Positions 1 to 5,802 of a stretch of 6,004 bases of DNA are shown in pieces. The stretch covers positions 1 through 6,004 of the forward strand of contig JAKQQP010000380.1 of assembly GCA_029564115.1 (NCBI GenBank), given 5' to 3'. The notes beneath the pieces are model-generated. The model saw only the letters and a list, made by a program, of their open reading frames with translations, was not told where the DNA came from and did no database searches. Within the stretch, counting starts at the first letter, position 1. Each line of letters opens with the position of its first letter. The position numbers and the translations under genes are program-made. This DNA is from Candidatus Rifleibacteriota bacterium (GTDB taxonomy: Bacteria; Riflebacteria; Ozemobacteria; Ozemobacterales; Ozemobacteraceae).

Positions 1-11
1 TTCTTTCTCAT
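1..11 (-). CDS. Start of a leftward gene, truncated by the window edge
   Basis: Only the first three codons are visible on the minus strand: ATG at 11-9, then Arg and Lys, with a fourth codon beginning AA and cut by the edge. The start is supported by an excellent Shine-Dalgarno sequence (AGAAGGAGA, minus strand, 26-18) lying 7 nt before the ATG. The AT-rich gap behind it contains promoter-like sequence reading the same way. A Met-Arg-Lys beginning would suit the basic n-region of a signal peptide, but three residues cannot show that. The function is unknown. The gene could be co-directional with, and downstream of, the exported-protein gene at 301-957, although nearly 290 bp separate them. 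Confidence 0.55.
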
Positions 12-17
12 ATTCTT

Positions 18-26
18 TCTCCTTCT
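18..26 (-). promoter_or_regulatory. Strong ribosome binding site for the left-edge gene
   Basis: On the minus strand this reads AGAAGGAGA, which contains the AAGGAG core complementary to the 3' end of 16S rRNA. It lies 7 nt upstream of an ATG at 11-9. It is the main evidence that a gene starts here. It also argues against reading the open plus-strand frames across 1-175 as the tail of a gene. Confidence 0.6.
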
Positions 27-55
27 GGAAACATCGGACACAAATTCTGTTTAAC

Positions 56-78
56 CGACAAACCCACCGGGGTACCGG
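56..78. repeat. Short intergenic repeat, copy 1
   Basis: This copy matches 223-245 at 19 of 23 positions. The shared core is AACCCAC, two variable bases, then GGGTACCG. On the minus strand ACCC and GGGT can pair across a 4-nt loop, and both variable bases fall in that loop. The copy would lie in the leader of the left-edge gene if transcription starts from the promoter at 136-162. Its role is unknown: a protein-binding site, a small RNA hairpin and a dispersed genomic repeat are all possible. Confidence 0.5.
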
Positions 79-135
79 CGAGCTTTCATTTAATTCTACT
101 GATAGTTTTGCTTTCCGCAATACTTTTAGAGAAGA

Positions 136-162
136 ATTTTATGATTTCATGAAGTTTGTCAA
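136..162 (-). promoter_or_regulatory. Candidate promoter for the left-edge gene
   Basis: On the minus strand a perfect -35 hexamer TTGACA (162-157) is followed after 15 nt by TAAAAT (141-136), a 5-of-6 match to the -10 consensus. The spacer is two bases shorter than ideal, which lowers confidence. Transcription would begin near 128 and give a leader of about 115 nt ahead of the ATG at 11. Confidence 0.4.
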
Positions 163-208
163 AGGCATTTTCTAAAAGATCACATAAAACAAAGCTATAT
201 TGCGTCTA

Positions 209-236
209 ATTATAATGGCCCTCGAAAAACCCACAA
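209..236 (-). promoter_or_regulatory. Alternative minus-strand promoter candidate
   Basis: A perfect -10 hexamer TATAAT (214-209, minus strand) lies 16 nt after TTGTGG (236-231), which matches the -35 consensus at only three of six positions. The -35 lies inside repeat copy 2, so a protein bound to the repeat could control it. The region is AT-rich, so a chance TATAAT is plausible. Confidence 0.27.
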
Positions 237-245
237 GGGTACCGA
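223..245. repeat. Short intergenic repeat, copy 2, with weak terminator-like form
   Basis: This is the second copy of the repeat at 56-78. On the minus strand it reads ACCC-TTGT-GGGT followed by a run of T, so the RNA would form a 4-bp hairpin and then a short U-run. That could act as a weak terminator for the exported-protein gene ending at 301, but the stem is too short to be confident. The copy also overlaps the -35 hexamer of the candidate promoter at 209-236, so it could equally be an operator. Confidence 0.45.
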
Positions 246-300
246 CCAAATTTTTCACAATAAACGGGCAGCGCGCGGGAAAAGATTATTAAATATTTAC

Positions 301-957
301 TCAACGAAGCAGTTTTCGCCTGGTCAGAAGCTGGAAAACATCCCCGTTTTTTCGGAATACAACCAGTTCTTTCCAACTGCTGCCATTGGTATAATTACTG
401 CATTCAACATTGAACCCTATCATTGGGTCTTCATCATGGGACTCATCGAGTAATTTTATTGAATCGACTTTTTCGCCCTCGTCGGTTCCGTTGCCGCCAT
501 TCTCAGAATCATGCTGAAAAGTGTAAAGAAGATAGCATGTGGCAGAAAAACCTGCTTTTTTATCGACCTGCAGCATGCCATAGTTTTCTGAGACTATGCC
601 GGCACGCATGTTCTGATGCGCAAAAACGAGCGCCATTTCCCTTTCGTTGTCATAGAGCAGCTGCAGAAACTCGATCGTCTCACCGGTTCGATAGAGCTCT
701 TTCAGGGTCATCGGCGCCATGCTGCTCAGAGAATAAATGCCGCCTTCGGTAAAAATGATGTAAGAGTCGGCGGCGAGCTCGATAAAACGAAATTTTTCAT
801 CAGCGTCATCGAAATTGTCAGCAAGAAGATGAACCACTGTCTCTTTCAGCGCCAACGGCAGGCTGTCACTTTCATAAAGTTCTGCCCCGAAGGCATTCTT
901 CGGTAATACCAGACAAATCACCAGAACTGCTGCCAGAAACATCGACCGGAAATTCAT
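301..957 (-). CDS. Small exported protein of unknown function
   Basis: This 218-residue protein starts with a classic signal peptide: Arg4, a hydrophobic core over residues 6-19, and a likely signal peptidase I site after Ala22-Phe23-Gly24 (cleavage after Ala25 is also possible). There is no lipobox, because Cys15 lies inside the hydrophobic core. There is no second membrane segment, so the mature protein of about 194 residues is probably periplasmic or secreted. It has two cysteines, Cys141 and Cys186, which could form a disulfide. Between them residues 149-177 form a hydrophilic, strongly acidic Gly/Asn-containing stretch, probably a flexible loop. The C-terminus is basic (LTRRKLLR). The start is fixed by AGGAG at 968-964, 6 nt before the ATG. 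I do not recognise the family. It is transcribed away from the methyltransferase/glycosyltransferase genes, so a shared role is not implied. Confidence 0.85.
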   Translation of the reverse strand: MNFRSMFLAAVLVICLVLPKNAFGAELYESDSLPLALKETVVHLLADNFDDADEKFRFIELAADSYIIFTEGGIYSLSSMAPMTLKELYRTGETIEFLQLLYDNEREMALVFAHQNMRAGIVSENYGMLQVDKKAGFSATCYLLYTFQHDSENGGNGTDEGEKVDSIKLLDESHDEDPMIGFNVECSNYTNGSSWKELVVFRKNGDVFQLLTRRKLLR

Positions 958-963
958 ATATGA

Positions 964-968
964 CTCCT
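964..968 (-). promoter_or_regulatory. Ribosome binding site of the exported-protein gene
   Basis: AGGAG on the minus strand sits 6 nt before the ATG at 957-955 and decides that start over the frame extending further upstream. It directly abuts a GTGCACC motif (969-975) that recurs at 1073-1079, near the opposite end of the divergent control region. Confidence 0.7.
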
Positions 969-1032
969 GTGCACCAAATCTTCGAAACCGGATTTTGCTT
1001 CCGTTGTGTTAATTTTAACTCTCCTACCCATA

Positions 1033-1059
1033 TTGACCTAGTAAAAAATGTGATATTAT
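1033..1059 (+). promoter_or_regulatory. Promoter of the methyltransferase/glycosyltransferase operon
   Basis: TTGACC (1033-1038), a 5-of-6 match to the -35 consensus, is followed after 15 nt by TATTAT (1054-1059). TG stands at 1051-1052, giving the extended -10 form TGnTATTAT, which can compensate for a short spacer. The predicted start is near 1066, leaving a leader of about 58 nt. The palindrome GGTGCACC at 1072-1079 lies just past the predicted start and could be an operator. No equally good promoter was seen for the divergent gene; TAAAAT on the minus strand at 1017-1012 is a possible -10 without a clear -35. Confidence 0.5.
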
Positions 1060-1124
1060 TGCCGGGGCACAGGTGCACCGAACTAAACCAGAAAATGCAA
1101 CAGGAATACCTTTAAGGAGAGCTT

Positions 1125-4100
1125 ATGTTTTCGCTTATAGACCTTCTGAATCAGCAACCCGCAGCAGCCGGATATCTTGAAAAAATAGGCATTCTCGATA
1201 TCGGCGCCATGATGCTCCAGGGCATGCCAAAAGAGTACTGCAGTATCAGCGACAGAGGTTATGCCAGAGTTGTCGGCTTTGAACCTGTTGCAAAAGAATG
1301 CGAGCGCCTTAACCTGAGCTATCAGAAAGCCGGCATGCGGTTTCTGCCTTATTTTATCGGCAATGGCGACACTCAGAACTTCTATCTGACGAATCATTCA
1401 ATGACCGCATCACTTTTTGAGCCGAATTTCAAGCTTCTTAACCTCTTCGAAAACCTCTCAGAACACCTGCAGATCGTTTCTGTTGAAAAAGTCGCCACTC
1501 ACCGTCTCGACGACATCAAAGAAATAGATTTTCCCGTTGAATACATAAAAATGGATATCCAGGGCGCAGAACTGCAGGCCCTGCAGGGCGCCAGCCGTCG
1601 ACTGCTTAAAGATGTTCTGGTCATACACACCGAAGTGGCATGGGTTGAGCTTTATAAAAACCAGCCGCTTTTCGCAGAAATCGATGCCTTTTTACGCACT
1701 CATGGCTTCACACTCCACAAAATACTTGGCTACGGCAGCCGGCATTTTAAACTCACCTGCGGGAAAGCCACCGCCGGCACCGGCGAGCAGATGCTCTGGT
1801 CTGACGTCGTTTTCATGCGCGACTTTTCGAGACTTGACCTGTTCAATGACCAGCAGCTGCTGAAAATGGCAGTAATCATGCACGATCTCTATTCCTCTGT
1901 AGAAATCGCCTGCATAATGCTCGAAGAGCTCGACAGGCGCACCGGCAAAAACCTTGCAAAAATTTACGTCAACGAACTTGCCAAAGAAACGCTGAAAAAA
2001 TCCGGTGAAGTACCACCAGCTGCAGGAACCCCCGGCGATTTCGTCACTCTCTATTCAGAAGGAGTTGAGGCCTTCAACAAAGGTGATACCTCAAAAGCTT
2101 TGAACCTTTTTGAAGCTGCAGCGCGCATCAACGCGAGTTTTGCACCGCTATGGTATAATCTTGGCCTCATCAACGGCAAGATTGGCAAGTTCCCTCAGGC
2201 TCTGACATTTCTCGACGAAGCCCTCAAACTCGACTCCGGCTACGCCGAAGCCAGAACCCTGCGCAACAGCATCGCTGCAGAAATAGAAAACCGCGCCCTC
2301 GACCAGGGTGGCATGAAGCTTGCCACAATGAATTCTGACCGGCTGGCAACGGCCATTGATCTGCAGAATGCCGGCAAACTCGACGAAGCCGAAAAAATCT
2401 TCCTCGAAATACTTCAAACAACGCCTGACGATGTTCCGTGCCTGTTTTCGCTTGGTGGCGTCGAGCACAACCGGCGCAATCCCGAAAAGGCCCTCGAATA
2501 TTTCAAGCGGGCGCTGGCAGTCAAATCTGACTATCCGCCGATCTGGTTCAACCTTGGTATTGTCCAGCAAAGTCTGAAACAGTTCGATGCCGCCCTTGAA
2601 AGTTACGAAAAAGCCCTCAGTCTTGACCCGGCCTATTTTGAAGCAATGCAGAACAAGGGCAGTCTTCTGGCAGAAATGCGGCGCCACAAAGACGCCCTGC
2701 TTACCTATGAAGAGCTTCTCAAACACGATCCTTCCAACACCAAAGCCCTCTGCAATCGCGGCATTCTGCTTTCAGAGGTAAAATTCCACGATCTGGCCAT
2801 CCATACTTTCGAAAGACTCTATACCCTCGACCCGAATTACGATTTCGCCGCCGGTCTTCTCTGCTTTGCCAAAATGCACGCCTGTCAATGGGAAAATCTC
2901 GACAAACTTTCTGCCGAAATTATCGCGGGCGTCAGAGCCGGCAGAAAAATGACCCAGACGCTCCCGATTACCGCAATCTCGCCTGACCCGAACGACCACC
3001 TTCTCTGTGCCAGAACCTTCGGCAAACATCATTGCCCGGCTCGACCGCCGGTATGGCAGGGCGAACGCTATCAACACCCGAAAATCAGAATTGGTTACGT
3101 TTCACCTGACCTGCGCGAACACCCGGTAGGGCACCTCACCACCGGCCTGTTTGAAAGCCATGACAAAAACCAGTTTGAACTGATCGCCTTTTCCCTCGGA
3201 ATCGACGATCAGAGCGTAATTCAAAAACGCATGCGCCAGGCCTTCGACAAGTTCATCGATATCCGCATGATGAAATCTAAAGACATCGCTGAGCTTATCA
3301 GGTCTATGGAAATCGATATTCTCGTAGATATGGCCGGTTATACCGCCGACTCCCGCAGTGAAATCTTTGCCTACCGCCCGGCCCCGGTTCAGGTTAATTA
3401 TCTCGGCTATTCAAGCACCATGGGCGTCGATTTTATCGATTACATGATAGCCGACCGCAATATCATCCCCGAAGAATGCCGGCAGTTCTACAGCGAAAAG
3501 ATAGTCTACCTGCCCGACACCTACCTGCCAACCGATGCCTCGGTCAAGATTGCCGAAAATATCCCGCATCGTGAGTTTTACGGGCTGCCGTCAGAAGGCT
3601 TTATTTTCTGCTCGTTCAACCATGATTACAAGATCAATCCGCCAATGTTCGACATCTGGATGCGTCTGCTGAACAAGGTTCCGGGCAGCGTTCTCTGGTT
3701 GATGAAGCTTAACGAGTCAGCTGAACGCAACCTGCTTAAAGAGGCAGAAAAACGCGGGGTTGAGCCTGCAAGAATCATTTTTGCAACGCGGGTTGCCAAT
3801 ATTGAAGACCATCTGGCGCGCTATTGCATGGCCGACCTTTTCCTCGATACCAGCCCGTGCAATGCCCATTCAACCGCCAGCGACGTTCTGCGCGCCGGAC
3901 TGCCGCTGGTAACATGCAGTACCAAAGCATTTGCCGGCAGGGTTGCCGGTAGTCTGCTCAAACTGGCAGGGCTCCCCGAACTCGTAACCACCAGCCTCGA
4001 CGCCTATGAAAAACTGGCCTTCGAGCTGGCAACCAACCCGCAACGCATTCGCGAGATAAGAAAAAAACTTGCCGGCAGCATACAAAACTCTGTTCTTTTC

Positions 4101-4199
4101 GATACAAAAACCTACTGCCGCAATCTCGAAAAGGCTTACCGGAAGATGCAGGAAAAATCGCAGAGAGGCGAAAAACCTGATCATTTCGAGGTTCAGTAA
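1125..4199 (+). CDS. FkbM methyltransferase - TPR - OGT/SPINDLY-type (GT41) glycosyltransferase fusion
   Basis: This 1,024-residue, probably cytoplasmic protein has three parts. Residues 21-210 are an FkbM-type SAM-dependent methyltransferase: motif I is ILDIGA (23-28), the acidic ribose-binding residue is Glu53 in GFEP, and the family signature KMDIQGAEL is at 142-150. Residues 211-300 are a helical extension. Seven TPR units follow, two at about 307-374 and five at 405-574. Residues 653-1009 form a GT41 catalytic region. Its conserved elements, compared with human OGT from memory, are GYVSPDLREHP with His666 (OGT His498), FNHDYKI with Lys836 (Lys842, UDP binding) and CNAHST with His915 (His920). 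The intervening domain of animal OGT is absent, as in bacterial homologues. The family moves GlcNAc or another sugar to Ser/Thr, or fucose in plant SPINDLY; the donor here cannot be read from sequence. AAGGAG at 1114-1119 fixes the start. The gene is probably co-transcribed with the methyltransferase gene 65 bp downstream. Confidence 0.93.
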   Translation: MFSLIDLLNQQPAAAGYLEKIGILDIGAMMLQGMPKEYCSISDRGYARVVGFEPVAKECERLNLSYQKAGMRFLPYFIGNGDTQNFYLTNHSMTASLFEPNFKLLNLFENLSEHLQIVSVEKVATHRLDDIKEIDFPVEYIKMDIQGAELQALQGASRRLLKDVLVIHTEVAWVELYKNQPLFAEIDAFLRTHGFTLHKILGYGSRHFKLTCGKATAGTGEQMLWSDVVFMRDFSRLDLFNDQQLLKMAVIMHDLYSSVEIACIMLEELDRRTGKNLAKIYVNELAKETLKKSGEVPPAAGTPGDFVTLYSEGVEAFNKGDTSKALNLFEAAARINASFAPLWYNLGLINGKIGKFPQALTFLDEALKLDSGYAEARTLRNSIAAEIENRALDQGGMKLATMNSDRLATAIDLQNAGKLDEAEKIFLEILQTTPDDVPCLFSLGGVEHNRRNPEKALEYFKRALAVKSDYPPIWFNLGIVQQSLKQFDAALESYEKALSLDPAYFEAMQNKGSLLAEMRRHKDALLTYEELLKHDPSNTKALCNRGILLSEVKFHDLAIHTFERLYTLDPNYDFAAGLLCFAKMHACQWENLDKLSAEIIAGVRAGRKMTQTLPITAISPDPNDHLLCARTFGKHHCPARPPVWQGERYQHPKIRIGYVSPDLREHPVGHLTTGLFESHDKNQFELIAFSLGIDDQSVIQKRMRQAFDKFIDIRMMKSKDIAELIRSMEIDILVDMAGYTADSRSEIFAYRPAPVQVNYLGYSSTMGVDFIDYMIADRNIIPEECRQFYSEKIVYLPDTYLPTDASVKIAENIPHREFYGLPSEGFIFCSFNHDYKINPPMFDIWMRLLNKVPGSVLWLMKLNESAERNLLKEAEKRGVEPARIIFATRVANIEDHLARYCMADLFLDTSPCNAHSTASDVLRAGLPLVTCSTKAFAGRVAGSLLKLAGLPELVTTSLDAYEKLAFELATNPQRIREIRKKLAGSIQNSVLFDTKTYCRNLEKAYRKMQEKSQRGEKPDHFEVQ

Positions 4200-4209
4200 T
4201 TTGCAGTTC

Positions 4210-4230
4210 TTTGCGCCAGCTCGGCGCAAA
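4210..4230 (+). other. Intercistronic RNA hairpin
   Basis: In the 65-nt gap between the two operon genes, TTTGCGCC (4210-4217) pairs perfectly with GGCGCAAA (4223-4230) around the 5-nt loop AGCTC. No T-run follows, so it is unlikely to be an intrinsic terminator. It may protect the upstream message from 3' decay or tune expression of the second gene, whose ribosome binding site lies about 25 nt further on. Confidence 0.5.
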
Positions 4231-4264
4231 ATGGAATTAAGAGCCATATACAACAGGAAAACCA

Positions 4265-5737
4265 ATGAAAAGTATGAAAGATTTCTGGCCGGTAAGATTG
4301 AAGGAAAAAGTTACGGTTTGTGTACAACCAACCATTGGGCAGATGAGCAGTTATGTGCTGCTCGAACAGGAAGACTGGTTCGAAGACGAAATGAGCTTTG
4401 TCAGAGAACTGGTCACTCCTGAAATGTATGCTTTCGACATCGGAGCAAATCACGGGGTTTACGCGCTCAGCATTGCAGCCAGAATGCAGACAGGCCATAT
4501 ATGGGCCTTCGAACCTACAGTTGCCCCGGGTAAAATGCTCGAAAAAAGCATTGAATTGAATGGCTTCACCCCCAGAATCACCTGGATACATGCCGGGCTC
4601 TCAGACCAGGCCGCCACCGTCGAAATTTCTACCTCGATGAACAGCGAGCTGAACTCTTTATATGGGCAGTCGGGCAGCCGCGAAACGATCAGACTCGAAA
4701 GTCTCGACGCTTTCATCAAAGCCAATGCAATTGCCAGAGACATCTCTTTTGTTAAACTTGACGCCGAAGGTGAAGAAATCAAAATTCTCAAGGGCGGTCG
4801 TGAATTCTTTACCCGCCAGAGCCCCCTGGTAATGTTTGAACTCAAGCACGGGCACGAGGTTAACCATGGCCTTATCGAAGCCTTCGAAGAGCTTGGCTAC
4901 CAGATCTATCACCTGCTTAATGATGTAAACATTCTTGTTGAATTCGGCCACAGCAGTCAGGATGATATTCTGAACCTTTTCGCCTGCAAGCCAGACCGGG
5001 CTGAAGAACTTGCCAGACGCGGTCTTCTGGCCAGGAAAACCGATATCGATGCGGTCTCACCGGCCGAAATGGTTTCCGGCACTGGCTGGGCCGACCTGCT
5101 CAGGCATTACCCCTGGTTTGAAAAATGTCAAAATGACTGGCAGACCGCAGCTTCAGGCATTCCTGAAAGTTATCAGAAAGCTCTGTGCGCCAGCCTGATG
5201 CTGCATGACAAGTCACTCGAAGCCGCCCGAAGGGTCGCTCTTCTCGAGTTTGCCGAACAGCAGCTTGAGAACCTGCTGCAACAGCCTGGTGGGGCCCACT
5301 ATTCTGCCTGGTTGCTGAAAATACATCTTCTGCACGTCAGAAACCGGCGGGCAACATGCCTGAATCTCAGCATTCAACTGCTGCAGGCCTTCGACAGCGC
5401 ACCCGCCCCGGCCTGGCCCTTCATATTACCGGGCCGACGCTTTTTTTCCAGAAAACCTATGGAAAATGCCGGCCGATGGCTTCACGCAATCATTCATGAG
5501 TTTATCGAGTATCGTCAGAGTTTTTCGTCGTATTTTCAGGCAGACCCGCTTGCGAGTCTGCAGAGGTTCGCCTCGATACCCGAATACGACATTGAAATCG
5601 AGAGGCGCAGAATTCTGGCTGCAGTCAGAGCGGGGCGCCAGGTCAGCATCACTGTTCCCTGCGGCCTCATCGAAAATGGCTACCCCAATAGCCTTATCTG
5701 GCGCCAGATACTTTCATTGCAACCGCTTACCGACTGA
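4265..5737 (+). CDS. FkbM-family methyltransferase with uncharacterised C-terminal region
   Basis: This is a 490-residue, probably cytoplasmic protein. Residues 54-220 form an FkbM-type SAM-dependent methyltransferase with textbook motifs: DIGANHG (58-64) for the SAM glycine loop, Glu83 in AFEPT for the ribose, and KLDAEGEEIKILKG (164-177) as the family signature. Members O-methylate sugars or polyketides; the substrate here is not deducible. Residues 240-490 are mostly predicted helical and are not recognised as a named domain. Within them residues 450-465 (ILAAVRAGRQVSITVP) resemble residues 599-614 of the upstream fusion protein, just before its glycosyltransferase domain, at 9 of 16 positions. 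The first ATG is preferred because AGGA at 4255-4258 is 6 nt upstream; Met4 is an alternative. No terminator separates it from the upstream gene, so the two form an operon, and a strong terminator follows 14 nt after the stop. Confidence 0.9.
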   Translation: MKSMKDFWPVRLKEKVTVCVQPTIGQMSSYVLLEQEDWFEDEMSFVRELVTPEMYAFDIGANHGVYALSIAARMQTGHIWAFEPTVAPGKMLEKSIELNGFTPRITWIHAGLSDQAATVEISTSMNSELNSLYGQSGSRETIRLESLDAFIKANAIARDISFVKLDAEGEEIKILKGGREFFTRQSPLVMFELKHGHEVNHGLIEAFEELGYQIYHLLNDVNILVEFGHSSQDDILNLFACKPDRAEELARRGLLARKTDIDAVSPAEMVSGTGWADLLRHYPWFEKCQNDWQTAASGIPESYQKALCASLMLHDKSLEAARRVALLEFAEQQLENLLQQPGGAHYSAWLLKIHLLHVRNRRATCLNLSIQLLQAFDSAPAPAWPFILPGRRFFSRKPMENAGRWLHAIIHEFIEYRQSFSSYFQADPLASLQRFASIPEYDIEIERRRILAAVRAGRQVSITVPCGLIENGYPNSLIWRQILSLQPLTD

Positions 5738-5751
5738 GGCGTTGCGACGAG

Positions 5752-5791
5752 CAACAAAAAACCCCGACAGAACTGTCGGGGTTTTTTGTTG
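5752..5791. terminator. Strong bidirectional intrinsic terminator
   Basis: Bases 5752-5770 and 5773-5791 form a perfect 19-bp inverted repeat around a 2-nt centre. The GC-rich core CCCCGACAG/CTGTCGGGG is flanked by A6 on the left and T6 on the right, so each strand makes a GC hairpin followed by a U-run. In practice the innermost pair probably opens into a GAAC loop. It lies 14 nt past the stop of the rightward operon and 11 nt past the stop of the leftward repeat gene, so it can end both converging transcripts. Confidence 0.93.
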
Positions 5792-5802
5792 TTTACTGGC
5801 TG

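Larger units (their letters stand above)
12..300. other. AT-rich intergenic region, no convincing gene
   Basis: This 289-bp stretch lies between the left-edge gene and the stop codon of the gene at 301-957, both on the minus strand. It holds two candidate minus-strand promoters (136-162 and 209-236) and two copies of a 23-nt repeat (56-78 and 223-245). Several short open frames cross it on the plus strand, but none has a ribosome binding site. No tRNA or known riboswitch fold was recognised. If the promoter at 136-162 is used, the left-edge gene would have a leader of about 115 nt, long enough for a structured regulatory RNA. Confidence 0.6.

Noticed and set aside
1..22. A direct repeat TTCTTTCTC at 1-9 and 13-21.
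   Set aside because: It is low-complexity pyrimidine sequence that coincides with the ribosome binding site and first codons of the minus-strand gene, which explains its purine-rich complement.
12..128. A possible riboswitch in the long leader of the left-edge gene, including a cyclic-di-GMP type.
   Set aside because: The leader is AT-rich, and apart from the short ACCC/GGGT hairpin I could not find the paired helices or conserved core of any riboswitch class I know.
2..175. Plus-strand frame open from the left edge for 57 codons, which could look like the 3' end of a gene.
   Set aside because: A second plus-strand frame is also open over much of the same stretch, and the minus strand carries a strong ribosome site and ATG at 26-9, marking this as the upstream side of a leftward gene. 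The region also holds repeats and promoter-like sequence.
215..292. A 25-codon plus-strand ORF beginning MALEKPTRVP.
   Set aside because: There is no Shine-Dalgarno sequence before the ATG, which overlaps a TATAAT element, and the length is within chance expectation. It shares the K-P-T-x-V-P coding only because it spans repeat copy 2.
872..1078. A 68-codon minus-strand ORF overlapping the start of the exported-protein gene.
   Set aside because: It has no good ribosome site, overlaps the signal-peptide region in another frame, and crosses the divergent promoter region.
2148..2726. A 192-codon minus-strand ORF inside the fusion gene.
   Set aside because: It lies wholly opposite the TPR region, whose repeat periodicity is clear on the plus strand. 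Long antisense frames are expected across such repetitive, codon-biased DNA.
4069..4422. A 117-codon plus-strand ORF bridging the two operon genes.
   Set aside because: It overlaps the ends of two well-supported proteins in another frame, has no ribosome site, and its product resembles nothing known.
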